From Nephrocerus scutellatus (Eukaryota > Arthropoda > Insecta > Diptera > Pipunculidae), in contig OX352762.1 of NCBI GenBank assembly GCA_947095585.1, positions 24,714,669-24,778,668 on the forward strand: DNA of 64,000 nt, written 5' to 3'. The notes beneath the pieces are model-generated. The model saw only the letters and a program-made list of their open reading frames with translations. It had not been told where the DNA came from and made no database searches. The translations under genes were made by a program, and so were the position numbers. Each line of letters opens with the position of its first letter. The stretch's first letter is position 1. Of the stretch, positions 32,040 through 42,750 are shown piece by piece.

Positions 32040-33090
32040 ACGGCCTAAACAACTTTTTTTGGGGTATTTCCCCCCCCCCCCATTAGTTCTGAAGAGGTGT
32101 TGTTCCAAGATGGCATTACCATTGCGTAAGCTTTTCCATCTCTCCTATTCTTCTAAACTCTTCCCGAAAATTTGGAAAACAGCCTTTGTCCAGCCCATAC
32201 CCAAAACAGGCGAGCCGTCGTCTCCTTCCTCGTACTGACCATTACAACCATTCTTTCCAAGGTCATGGAAACGCTGATAAATTTTCAGCTCAAGAAATAT
32301 CTTGAAACCAATGAAATCCTTAGTGACCGGCAGTATGGATTTCGTGGGCAACGTTCTACTGGTGATTTGAGGGTACATCTCACCGAACAGTGGAACCGGT
32401 CTTTGCATCAATTTGGAGAAAGGAAAGCTGTTGCACTCAATATTTCTAAGGCATTTGACAGAGTTTGGCATCAAGATATTTTCTCAAAAATGCGTGCTTA
32501 TGGAGTCGATGATAAACTGCTTCACTGGATAAGAAGCTATCTTTTGGACAGCTCAATTCAAGTTGTATTGGACGGTTTCAAGTCTAAAGTACATTACTTA
32601 AATGCTGGCGTTCCCCAAGGCTCTGTTTTGTCCGCGACACTCTTCCTCATTTTTATTAATGATCTCTTATCTGTGACTTCTAATCCAATTCATTCTTTCG
32701 CTGACGACAGCTTCTCATATAAGTTTTAGGAACGTCCCTCCACTTCTCATGTGAAACTCAAACAACTTCGTATGTTAAGCAAGTTAAATTCTGACTTAGA
32801 CAGCATAATACAATGTGGAGAAAACAACCGAGTACCGTTTAACACTTCCAAAACCCAATGCTGTCTCCTGTCATCTAAGCGAATCCTAAATCCCATGCCA
32901 TTATCCATGAATGGCACTTGCATCGAGGAAACTGAAAATCTCGCAATGCTCGGTATGTGCGTTAACGACAAGCTTCGTTGCGTCGCCAAAAACGCTGCGA
33001 AATGTTTAGGTTTCCTTTCCCGGTGCAAGAAATATTTCACTCCCTCTGATCTGGCTACTATCTACAAGTTTTTTTTTCGCCCTTAACTTG
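32040..33090 (+). pseudogene. Family B reverse transcriptase
   Basis: Main frame 32172-32729: EMLINFQLKKYLE-like finger, NEILSDRQYGFRGQRSTGDL, AVALNISKAFDRVWH (motif A, with Asp changed to Asn in the usual DISKAFD), VPQGSVLSATLFLIFINDLL (motif B) and HSFADDSFSYKF-stop (motif C, FADD). A stop then separates 32751-33086, carrying the motif D/E region (NTSKTQCCLL, LAMLGMCVNDKL) and CLGFLSRCKKYFTPSDLATIYK. The substituted catalytic Asp and internal stops mean it is inactive. Confidence 0.9.
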
Positions 33091-33422
33091 AGTAAAATTG
33101 CCATATCTGGTCTGGTGCTCCTACTACCTTGCATCAACTAGATAGAATACAAAACCCCGCGATAAATCTTATGGATGACGCAAATATAGCGAATTCAATA
33201 GATTCGCTTGAGCACCGCAGGAACGTTTCCTGCTTGTCACTGTTTTATCGTTTTTTCCATCAGCGGTGCTCAAGAGAAATAGCCAGCTGCATGGCACCTC
33301 TCCTTGAATTAAACCGCAATACTCGTGGCGCCCTGAATGCTCATCAGTTTACCCTGAAGTCCATCTTCAGACGTACAGTTAAGTTCAAAGATTCATTCTT
33401 CAGCCGTACAACACCCTCTTAG
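33091..33422 (+). pseudogene. Family B ORF2 C-terminal region
   Basis: HQLDRIQNPAINLMDDANIA, SLEHRRNVSCLSLFYRFFHQ, MAPLLELNRNTRGALNAHQF and KFKDSFFSRTTPS are found. This is the LINE segment after the RT thumb ('LHxLDxIQxRAxxLI…LxHRRxVxxLSLFYRYFHG'). The final ~25 residues present in copies 2 and 3 are lost through a deletion just before the AATTATAAAA end. Confidence 0.85.
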
Positions 33423-33448
33423 CGTGCGCGAATTATAAAAAAAAACAC

Positions 33449-34167
33449 ACTACAGAATTTGATGAACTTAAAAAAAAATTAACAGCTTCTTGTATACGAT
33501 GCATTAAATTTCATCATCGTTATGACACTTTACAGTAAAATCTCTAGTGCGTGACTTGACTTGACGTGACGTGACGTGAATATTAGTCTCGTTGTTGTTT
33601 TATATGTTGCTCCATTTGTGCTAGCAAATTATTGGGAGGGAGCTTTTTTAAAAAAAAAAAGTATTTTTTCCGTAAAGAGCATTCATCCGATGAGAAAATG
33701 CGAACATCAAAGGATGATGGTTTCGCAACAATTCAAAGGCAGAATTTGCGGTATAAACCCGAATAGCCAATGTACTCGTGAAATACAAAAACATTCTCAC
33801 AATAGAAATGAAATTATAAATTGAATTTTTCCAGTGTTGTTGTTGATTTTGAATTTCCCGCAATTCACGTACTGATTTTTTTTGTTCGTTTTTTTTGTTT
33901 TATTTTTTTTTTTAGAAATTTAGCTTAAAGTTGCATTCAACTTCAATTATATTCTGTTATTTGGGATTGATGTGCATTGTGCGTCTAATTTTGATTGCTA
34001 TACGCAAGGATAACGTTCCTTTTGATGGACGTTTTAATTAATTTCGATGGAAAATTCGTAAAACAGCTCAAATATTTGATTGATAAGAGGAAAAAATCGA
34101 AACTGAAATAATGAAAAGTTATATAATTGAAGGGATTTGTAGCATTGTCATTCCACGCATGCATTAT
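33449..34167. other. Non-coding DNA with a pentanucleotide repeat
   Basis: A degenerate (CTTGA/CGTGA)n tract at 33551-33580 follows LINE B. The rest shows no gene. Confidence 0.5.
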
Positions 34168-34440
34168 TGTTGACAATTGCAGTGGCTGATCTACGGAATT
34201 GCACCGGCCGGCGAAGAGTATAAAATGACAACGAGGCAGAATAAGCCCTAGTCGTAGATAAGAAAACTTAGTTAAGGGATTTGAAACTGAACGACATCGG
34301 CACTTAATCGAAACTGTTGGACTGCGGGAGGCCAGCCAACCAGGCCAACACCTAATGTAATGCCCGATATGAGGAAGATAACTTTCTTAATAAACGCTGT
34401 AAGCTACGGTCTGTAGTTGAGTTCATGCGGAAGTGGGACA
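34168..34440 (+). other. Possible solo LTR
   Basis: The segment starts TGTTGACAATTGCAGT and ends GCGGAAGTGGGACA (TG...CA). It contains a TATAAAA box (~34220) and an AATAAA signal (~34389) in the expected order and spacing for a ~270-bp LTR. No target duplication could be seen and there is no internal region beside it, so it could equally be a chance arrangement or a promoter. Confidence 0.25.
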
Positions 34441-34524
34441 GGCATAGACTGAATGTGTACATGGGAGCCGTCAGCATTTGCTCGGACTTGTGTAAAAATC
34501 GACAATTTAGCTGTTAGGTACTGA

Positions 34525-35720
34525 ACCTGTAAGTGAAAGATATGAAGCCACTTTTTGTTTTTTTAATTCGCGCACGTTAAGGGGTTTCGCACTCTTATTA
34601 TGCTCGGCTATATGCTTGGCATAGCATGGGCAATAATGAAAACGAGGAGGAAAGAGGAGAGTTCTATAAGCTTGTGTTTTGAATGCCTGTGGATCATAGT
34701 GATGTGATAAGACAGAGCCTGGCAGATCATTCCACATACGTGTTGTACGGCTGAAGAACGAATCCCTGAACTTAACTGAACGTCCGAAGATGGGCTTGAT
34801 GAACATGTAGAGTGCTACGAGTATTGCGGTTGAATTCAAGGAGAGGTGGCATGCAGCTGAAACGATAAAACAGTGACAAGAAGGTAACGTTCCTTCGGCG
34901 TTCCAGCGAATCTATTGATTTCGCTATATTTGCGTCACCGATAAGTTTTATATTTAGCTGATGCAAGATTGTTTTAGGCGCACCAATCCAGATATGGAAA
35001 TTGTACTCAAGTTAAGGGCGAAAAAAAGCCTTGTAGACAGTAGCCAGAGAGAAAAATGTGAAATACTTCTTGCACCAGTTGGAAAGAATGGATGTAAGTG
35101 CTATGGGTCGGTACGAGGAAGGAGACGACCTCTTCAGAACTATTGGGGAAATTTTATCTGGTCCGGCGGATTTGTGAGTTTTGAGCTCGTTTAAAACTCT
35201 TGAAACTGCACGAGTACGAATGCATATCTGTTCCATAGAGTGTTCAATACTACGAGGTGCAGGAGGCAGCAATGCACAATCTAGAAGCGTGGAGCTAATT
35301 GCGAAATGCGCAGCAAACAGATTGGCCTTGTCTATAGAGCTGACAACTGGAATGTCAATATAAATGAGCGTGGGAATTGACGACGAATGACCAAAAACTG
35401 TTTACTACCTTTGGGACATTGTAGTTAATTTTTGGTCGTAGGCGAATTTGACTCGCCGAAGATTAGCATTGCAATCATTTCTGGCTCGTTTAATATTCGT
35501 TCGGGTTTCCTCAGTAGGGTTTGCTTTGTAAAACCGAAAACATACCTCTCTAATCCTAGAAGCCTCTTTACAGTCTCTTGACGGAGTATTTATAAGGAAG
35601 AACAAGTTAAAGGTGTTTGAGGAATGGTTTACAATGTCAGGTATTCATGTAGGCTCATTTACAAACTGCTCAGCGAATAACTCAACACTCCTTCTTTCGG
35701 GTGATGTCTGGCCACTCCTT
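34525..35720 (-). mobile_element. CR1-group LINE, family B copy 2, RT core deleted
   Basis: Minus-strand order is an endonuclease-to-linker stretch (35720-35400, including KFAYDQKLTTMSQR), the pre-RT linker (35272-35090), then a direct jump into NWCKKYFTFFSLATVYKAFF. The C-terminal region (QLNIKLIGDANIAKSIDSLE, 34966-34870) and the MWNDLPGSVLSHHYDPQAFK end (34730) follow. It ends CGTGCGCGAATTAAAAAAAC at ~34552. The joint near 35085 removes the RT palm (about 700 bp relative to copy 1). Confidence 0.85.
35012..35272 (-). pseudogene. Family B ORF2 deletion-fusion ORF
   Basis: One open frame spans the deletion: RTRAVSRVLNELKTHKSAGP and DKISPIVLK (pre-RT), SSPSSYRPIALTSILS (RT motif 1), then CKKYFTFFSLATVYKAFFRP (RT thumb). 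The catalytic palm is absent, so it cannot polymerise. The frame is preserved across the deletion, probably by chance. Confidence 0.8.
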
Positions 35721-36430
35721 CTGTACAAGTCTTCTCCAGTTTGTTTGAATCTCTGGTCATCTTAGCCTAAGATATCCTTTCAGCAAAGGCTTGAAATGGC
35801 CTCTCAAACAAGCCAACTGTTCTCCTTTAGAGTTTCCTCTTAGTTCCCTCTTAAACGTGGTTAAGAGTGATTATTGCCGAGCATACGAGCCTTGTTTTGC
35901 TGATAACAATAACGCTCATAGATCTTATGATTATAGAGCCTCCGGAATCGTCCTTTCTCACATAGGGAACCAAATCCATAAGACTTTCCTCTCGAAGGCA
36001 GTTAAGAGCACAAAATGTTTTTTGCTAATCACGTAAGTATCTGTTACATATGAGCACTTTCGTATAGAGCAGTAGCTTGTACACAGTCTTGACAGATAGA
36101 AGGCGATGACCAAAACAACGAAAATTTAACGATTCAAGAATTTTCTCATGGAAAATGTTCACTACGGTCACTGAACGGTTAGGCACCCTTTGCGTGCGGT
36201 CAAATTTAGGAACATAAACATCATAAACCTTCAAGCACTTATAGTGGATTCCACATAAGATGAAACTCTTTGAAGGAAGAACTCTTTGAATGAGTCAGAC
36301 GGACTTTCATACCAGCTCTCAGTTTGACGTGGGAAACTTTTTTACACTGTAGTAGTCAACCGGGTTAATGGTGGTGTCGTCTGCAACGTTTGACGTTTGA
36401 TGAAACAGAAAAAAAGAAAAGACTGCATTG
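35721..36430. other. Unassigned; weak minus-strand ORF
   Basis: A minus-strand ORF of 69 codons (36234-36025, starting MKVYDVYVPKFDRTQRVPN) has coding-like composition and lies downstream of the pickpocket-like fragment. I cannot link it to that or any other family. Confidence 0.35.
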
Positions 36431-36439
36431 ATAAAAGTT

Positions 36440-37069
36440 CGTATTCCAGAATAGCAACTTAATACTGAATTTTATTCTTTTCGATTGCTTGCTCCCCTGC
36501 CTTTGATGCTGCCTTAATTTCCAATGCAGTCAATTCGATCAATATGTAGTCAGTCTCAAGAAATGATTGGTGTTGCTTCAAAATGTCCGGGATGTCACCA
36601 AAACCATGGAAGTACACATCGTACGTTGTTGACAAATTAATAATTTGTGCATATATTACACCATTGAGCCGTACGCCATGCGTTAACAGTCGCCGATCGC
36701 TGCTTTTCTAATATCTGTAGTTGCAGTATAAAAAGTTTCGAAAAAAGTTGCATATTGAGTCAGAGTACTCATAAGGATTATATCGGGCAACAAAGGTATT
36801 CACCGAATGGCATATCTCGAACTCTGTTATCATCACGTACATATGTATTTCCATAGCAGTGCCACTGCTCCTTTCCGGGTCAAAATTCCACTTGAAATCG
36901 TACAGAACATCCAAATACTTATCAGGTCAGGTTTTCCAAAAGTTTTGTTCGTGGGCAAACTTTCAATGTTACCATAGGAGAGACCTGCAAGTTTGACGAC
37001 AAAATTACGGAAATCCTCTTTGTCCTCCTCGGTTGGAATGTTCTTTGACTTTATTATCTACTTGATGAC
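36440..37069 (-). pseudogene. Pickpocket-like (DEG/ENaC) channel exon, broken
   Basis: Minus-strand frames give NIPTEEDKEDFRNFVVKLAG then LSYGNIESLP; YLDVLYDFKWNFDPERS; VMITEFEICHSVNTFVARYN with PYEY; and, after frame changes, VIYAQIINLSTTYDVYFHGF, GDIPDILKQHQSF and LIELTALEIKAASKAGEQ. The order (TEFxxCHSVN… then a late-ectodomain 'HxxxDIPD…' and 'VxALEIxAS') resembles insect pickpocket extracellular domains, which form sodium channels in sensory neurons or trachea. A 5-bp tandem duplication (ACCTGACCTG, ~36921-36930) breaks the frame, with at least one more break near 36700-36760. The family call is tentative; composition and length make coding origin likely. Confidence 0.42.
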
Positions 37070-37337
37070 GATAATGATAAAAAAGAAAAAGTAAGAAATA
37101 AAGAGAATGAAAGGATCAAACAATTTTTAAATTTAAATTTTCATCGGTGCATTCTTTTGCTGACGGTGCCATTATTTATGTATCTACACGTACCTATAAT
37201 GGGAATTTTGAAAACAATTGAAAATTATTTCCTACTTAATTTAGGTTAAGTAAGGTTAGGTTGTGGTGGCAGCTAATGCTCACTTAGACCATTCGCGGTC
37301 CCTTGTGTTACCACAGGATCTTATACCTTTCCCCTTT

Positions 37338-38212
37338 TCAGAAGATCCATTTAGAGCTCTTAATGAATCGAAGTATATCTCGTACTTTGCCGTTTTCGAG
37401 ATCTGATAGGTTATTCATAAACCGCTTACTTAGGTGTTTGTGCATTAGTGCCGGACATGAGCAGAGAAGATGTTCGATGGTCTCCTCTTTCTCTTCGTAT
37501 ATGCAGCTTTTGCAGAAGTCATTATATTCGACACCCATCCTTCTCCCGTGTTTCCCTAGAAGGCAGTGTCCAGTCACTATCCCTGCAACCGTTTTTAGTT
37601 CACGTCTTTGTAGGGAAATAAACGCAGTTGAGCGCTTCAAGTCCAGCTTCGGCCAGACCTGTCTTGAAATATTACAAGTGTCGGTGTTTTCCCACCTTAC
37701 ATTTGTTATTGTTTCTGCCTTCTTCCGAAGCTCAAGTTTCAGTGTTGCGATAGGACTCCCTACTTCTGCCCTTTCCGGTAGCAGCTGGAGAGTGGTATCA
37801 CGTCTAGCTAACTCGTCCGCCCGGCAGTTTCTCTCAACAGCTGTGTGGGCCGGGACCCAAATGATCCTTATATTAAACTTCTCACTCATCTCGTTAAGAG
37901 ATTAGTGACAGCTCAACGCCACCTTAGATTTCAGCGAGACCGCCTCCAACGATTTTATGGCCGATAGTACATTATGCTTCAGCCAACTCATAACCTCTTC
38001 AATCGCTATCACCTCAGCCTGGTATACGCTGCAGTGATCTGGTAGACGGAGAGAAAGATGCTTACTTTCAGCTTGTCACAGAAGACTCCTGCTCCTACTT
38101 TACCGTCTAGCTTAGAGCCATCCGTGAAAAACTGTATTGTTTCGTTATCGGTTACGGATCCACTCTTCTCTGGAGGGTATTGTGTCCGAAAAACTTTTTG
38201 AAAGCATAACAT
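37338..38212 (-). pseudogene. LOA-type RNase H and C-terminal knuckle
   Basis: The first RNase H strand is in 38212-38009 (TIQFFTDGSKLDGKVGAGVF, with catalytic D in TDGS). The rest is in 37889-37338 (IIWVPAHTAVERNCRADELA), followed by a C-terminal region with FCKSCIYEEKEETIEHLLCS and CPAL, the CCHC-like knuckle. A frameshift at ~38000 and loss of the middle strand (DSQAA) separate the two. The 183-codon downstream frame is open to its natural end (FIKSSKWIF). Confidence 0.85.
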
Positions 38213-38504
38213 TGGTGTTATGTAATCAAGTTTCGTCAGCTCTTGCTTTAGCGATTTAGTTATGGTGCCGTACCCCTTTTAAAGACTTTTCCACAGATTG
38301 ACGGCTAACAGTCACGTAGCTGTAGTTGCCGCTTTCTGTTTGCCATATATCTAGTGGAATAGGGGGAGCATAACCTCTAGAGCGTGAGTTGGTGTAGATC
38401 TCAGCGCTCAGCTTATAAGCATACAGGCCGCACTTTTTACCTTCCCCAATATATTTTTATGCGTGTTTTTTCCATAGCTGGCCACCATACGCTTACCACG
38501 TACA

Positions 38505-39269
38505 GTAGTATTGGAAATTTCTTCCCTGCTTACGGCCGCAAGCTTTGCTCCTGGCCACACTTCATCCACTTCGGCCATCGCTTTTTTATAGAGATCAACA
38601 GAGCACGCCGTCAGCTTAACGCGCCCTTGATGCCAACCTGCATTTCTGCAGGAAGGGGGAGGCACTGCATTCTCTCTCAAAACCTTCAGGAAAATGGAGT
38701 TTAGCGCGTTAAACACTGTTTTCCATTTTCCTGGTGTGATGCTCCCATCCTCATGACTATTGTCAATGACGGCTAACATCAACCCGTGCTCTTTGACGAC
38801 ATCTCTAAACGATTTCGTCTTATGTGATTAAGAGCCACCGGTGGAGTATCCGCTTGCAACTTAGATCGTTTACTGCTTCCAGCTTCAACCTCCTCCTGAG
38901 ACCTTTGCCTTTTCGGCCCTAGGTCCTTGGGGGTGTTTTTTCCACCTTCCACAGTTAACTTCACCCATACTATGGACTCCTTTCGTCCACTCGTTAGCTG
39001 CTCCTCAGGGATATCAGCAACTTTTCCAGGACTCTAAAAGCCACGCGACAATCCCGGTATAGGTTCTTCATCGGCGGTGTGTTGCGTGACCCGCTATCGG
39101 CTTCACTTTTGCTGGAGATGCTGGTCCCTGGCTTATGGGCCTTAGGATCCAACACTTCCTTATTTTTAGCGGCTGGCACCCCACCTTTACGGTTAGAGCC
39201 ACTTGCCATGCTTGTTTCCAGCCTTTGGTGAGTGCTCTCGTTTGGTTTCGGTATTTGGTGAGGATACAT
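38505..39269 (-). pseudogene. LOA-type ORF1 (DUF4780-like)
   Basis: Segments are: an N-terminal low-complexity basic region (39269-38994, RKGGVPAAKNKEVLDPKAHK); the nuclear-signal-like GPKRQRSQEEVEAGSSKRSK (38964-38880); then MMLAVIDNSHEDGSITPGKW, VLRENAVPPPSCRNAGWHQG, RVKLTACSVDLYKKA and VWPGAKLAAVSREEI. The last part is the DUF4780 domain of LOA-type ORF1 proteins, presumed to bind element RNA. Frame changes near 38970 and 38780 break it, and the end is fused to RT C-terminal sequence. Confidence 0.8.
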
Positions 39270-39480
39270 CTAGAGGTCTCCAGGTATCCAGATGGCTCCG
39301 ACAGATACTGGGCTATTTATGGGCCCCCAGTCTGATCGATCCTCGGCTCGGGTCGCATGACACCTTGATCCGGCCCATTTGCTGTCATTTAGCGTGACCC
39401 ATTCCGCACCTAGATTTTAAAACTTACAACCTCTGTCCACAACTAAAGGTGAGCCCAGAAGCAAAACACTCCAGTCACGG

Positions 39481-40970
39481 TCAGAGGGCCCGGAGGCGAC
39501 AACAATTGCGAAGCTCCTACTTAAGTTAGTTGCACATTTCGAACATTTACGAATCAGATTTTTCTGATTACTGGTTCACACAATTACTTCAATACTCACC
39601 TCATGTATTCCCCGAGTTTGGCTTCATCAATCCGCTTCTGAGGACACACTGTGAGCGATGGGAAACTCGTATTCCATACAAGTTTTTTGCGATCCATAGA
39701 AATAACCATCGGTGAGGTATGCAATCGTTGTCATGTCCTTTGCCTAACTGAGATGATGCCGAATAAAGCAATGCAGATAAAAATAAACCATAAAGTACTT
39801 GCGGAGAGATGCCGGGAATTTTAATCCAAAAGTCAAAGAGCCAAACGCATTTATGTTTCGAATGATTGGAATGAGACCAAAAAGTTCGGAAAATACAATA
39901 AACGAAAACGTAAATCTGTTGAAAAAATTATTCCTACTGCATACGATAAACAGTGTGATGCGAAATGCTGTGAAAATGACTTTTAGAGAAAAATCGTAAC
40001 TGTAGGCAGCATATCCCTTATGAAAGATTCGTACGGCACAACGCCGAAAAATGGGCATTCAACCGAAACCAATGCGCCTCATAAGTCTGAGCAGTCGACT
40101 GGTTGATTATATAGTTTATGTTGCAGGCATTGTGATTGTGTGTATGGTTGTGGTGTGTTGTACTAGCCGAATTTGGATTAAGCTTTATGAGCCGGAATGG
40201 CGTCAACAAGAAATTTACTTGTCTCAAGATCCGTTCGCAGTGAAACAGTCAAACTAAAGGAGTAAGAGTACGTGAAGTGTAATCGGAGTAATTGTGATGC
40301 GATGCCATTTTATATGCGTGTGTGATGTGAAAGGATTCTAACGGCTGTCTGTAATTCGCCGTTTCCCTGAAATTCACGCGCAATCGAATTTAAGATTTTT
40401 TAAGAGTTTTTTCATTTGTGTGTGTGTGTTTGCTGAACAATCGATAAACTTTTCGAATGCCATCATTTGGAGTATTACTATGATATTTGTATGCTCATTG
40501 TAGTGACGCCATTACTGCTCCTTGACGCAACATTAAACCAAAGACTTTAGCGACTTGGACTATTGAGAGTAGGATGTTCGAAGAGACGTCCGAAGCAATA
40601 ACTTTCACGGAAAGTGTCTCAATTCGCCTTTGTAATACGGCTTAAATTGTATGTCTCTCATTTGTGTGCAAAAATGTAACACGCACAACACGAATGGTCG
40701 CGAGAAGTACGGCACTGGACCACAACGGTCAGTCGCGCCAAATTATTATTATTCCACCTCTTCACAAATTCAAATGCAATAAGAGTGGCATTTCAAAATG
40801 AACATACACTGCAATAATGTATGTAAATCTATACGAGTACCCTTTTGTTAGACAGCAATCCTTTTCATTTTATCCAAATTATTGCACCAAAGTATAGCAC
40901 ATTAGCCATACAGGTTAGACCATGGACTACCGTCCGAACGTCTTTTAAGTAGTTGGTTCAATACACCGAC
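39481..40970. other. Mostly unassigned; plus-strand ORF with a membrane segment
   Basis: ORFs at 39799-39999 and 40051-40257 share a frame, separated by stops. The second holds one hydrophobic segment (YIVYVAGIVIVCMVVVCC) then SRIWIKLYEPEW. It could be a decayed membrane-protein exon, but no family is recognised. A short (TG)n tract lies at ~40419-40430. Confidence 0.3.
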
Positions 40971-40974
40971 ACAC

Positions 40975-41400
40975 CCAGGTTAGGTTAGTTTAGGTTAAGG
41001 TGGCTGTCAGTGAAACTGACAAACTTAGACCAGTAATGGTCCATTGTGATACCACACGGATCAGGAAAATTTCGATCCACCCACTCGAAGAACCAATTAG
41101 AACTTTGTATGAAGCGTAGGAGACTACCAATGTCAATGTTGATGAGATCATTAGTGTCGTTGTAGAAGAAAGCTACCATATGGAGTTTACGCTTTTGGGA
41201 GAGGGCTGGACAAGTACAGAGAAGACGGGCGATGGTCTCCACCTCCTACTCATCCATGCAGCTTCTGCACAAGTCATTAGAGAAGACTCCAAATTTTGCT
41301 GCATGCCTGCCTATGAGACAGTATCCATCTATCTTATTTTAATAATTCCTAGAATACATAGCTTACAATAATTGTTTTCTTCAAGTAAGTACCTCTGGTT
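40975..41400 (-). pseudogene. LOA-type LINE 3' terminus
   Basis: The minus strand reads ETIARLLCTCPALSQKRKLH, DIGSLLRFIQSSNWFFEWVD and CGITMDHYWSKFVSFTDSHL. This is the post-RNase H end of LOA-type ORF2 (compare CSCPAL and ILRFIKSSKWIF at 37.3-37.5 kb). It finishes in GGTTAGGTTAGTTTAGGTTA (plus strand, ~40978), like the end of the 37.24-kb element. Everything upstream of RNase H is gone. Confidence 0.8.
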
Positions 41401-41599
41401 TTTATTTTCGGACGGCGATGTCATACAGGGCATCAATCCGTAGCTCGCGAGTGTATCGAATTAGAAGATATAGAATCTACAACCTCTGATTCTGATGCAT
41501 TTACACTTGTCGGTGTCTGTAGCGTCATCTCGGCAAAATCTGGTTATTTTTCTATTGGGAAGGCGTTATATGGACCAGAGTTCCATAAACAAAGGAGTG

Positions 41600-42740
41600 G
41601 ATTCATCAAAATGAACTCACTTGAGAAAAGGCGGTTTAGACATGCTCTACGAACTGGCAAGTGTAGAAAGAGTGCTTTAGAACTTACCAAAACCGCTCCC
41701 CTAAACAACGCGAAACTAAGCGTTTTAGATCTGAGGATCAAACTCCTCCAAATTCGGCTGTCAAAAAAGTCAAAGCGGGACCTACAACGGATATCCCCAC
41801 TTTCAGCCAAGTGGCTAGTGCTGTCAGGTTGGGTGTCGTCCCGACTGACCTGGCTTAAAACCCTATCACTAATGAGCAGATGGCTCGTTTTCAGGAGGCT
41901 TATATTGACACCTCGATTAACATGACCGATAGCGGTGTGGGCGCAACTTACTGGTTAATATTTCAAATCGGGGTGGCTTGTTTTCGTCTGTATAGACGGT
42001 ACTACTACGGGTTGGTTGCACTCGAACTTCGAAAAGATCAGAGCCAAGAGTGGATTGAACGTGATGCTGGTATAAAAAGATCATTCCACAAACCAAACAT
42101 CGTCTAGTTCTTTCCACAGATCTTCTGACGAAGTCCTAGCTACAATCGCTTCACAGAATACTGGACTACAGGCTAACTCGTGGAAAGTTATACAGGTGAA
42201 ACAGGAAGGTTTACTTATCCACCTCGTATTGACGGTTAACGACGCCTCCATGAGTAGACTTAACACATACAAAGGTAAAATCGGCTACTGCTTTGGCCAT
42301 GTAAAGCTAATCCTTAAGAGCACCGACAAGGTTTAAGCATCCCGTCGCGGCACTCCAGTTAAAGAGGAAGCCCCCTCTTCTTCCAACACCGCCGCTGGGA
42401 CTGCTAAGAGCAAAGATTACGGAGTAATACCTTCGAAACAGGCATCACAACAGGCCACTTCGACCAACAGAGCTACTGGGCATGTTAATAAAAACCGCTC
42501 TGGTACCTCTTCTAAAAAGAAGGCCATTAAACCAACTCTTCTGACCAGCAGGACCACTGGACATGCTATTCTAAGCTCTTCTGGCAACAGAATTGGCAAA
42601 ACTTTAGTTACACTTTCCGAAAAGCGGTGGGCACGCTAATCGGAAGAAACAGACTACTGGGTCCAACTCCGACAGATTGCTGCCAATTAAAAGGCCCCCA
42701 AAAAAAGAGCCCAATTACCGGGCAAGCTAGATCGTCAAAG
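41600..42740 (+). pseudogene. LOA-type ORF1, decayed
   Basis: MNSLEKRRFRHALRTGKCRK and SALELTKTA open the protein, followed in another frame by PNSAVKKVKAGPTTDIPTFS, QVASAVRLGVVPTDL and QMARFQEAYIDTS. After a further shift come YGLVALELRKDQSQEWI and (42.18-42.3 kb) TYKGKIGYCFGHVKLILKST. The C-terminus is Ser/Thr/Lys-rich. This layout fits LOA ORF1 (RNA-binding/Gag-like role, by family). At least four frame changes are needed to read it. Confidence 0.7.
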
Positions 42741-42750
42741 GAGGATTTAT

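Larger units (their letters stand above)
31430..33448 (+). mobile_element. CR1-group LINE, family B copy 1
   Basis: 5' truncated in the endonuclease, with linker, RT and C-terminal region present, ending GTGCGCGAATTATAAAAAAAAA at ~33448. Copies 2 (34.5-35.7 kb) and 3 (51.7-54.2 kb) share the GTGCGCGAATTA-A(n) end, defining one family. RT motifs resemble Daphne/Kiri/Crack-type CR1 relatives; exact clade unverified. It carries frameshifts, stops and a 17-bp inverted duplication at 31794-31837. Confidence 0.85.
37240..39480 (-). mobile_element. LOA-type LINE deletion derivative (5' end, ORF1, RNase H)
   Basis: Minus-strand order is a 5' leader (~39480-39270), ORF1 (39269-~38505), then an abrupt join to the RT C-terminus (~38495-38220), RNase H with the zinc-knuckle tail (38212-37338), and a 3' end with TAACCTAACCTTACTTAACC near 37240. 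The endonuclease and catalytic RT (~2.5 kb) are missing. Both natural ends seem present, so it has the form of an internally deleted non-autonomous copy. Confidence 0.75.

Noticed and set aside
37303..37905. 200-codon plus-strand ORF
   Set aside because: Shadow of the minus-strand RNase H frame, which has clear motifs.
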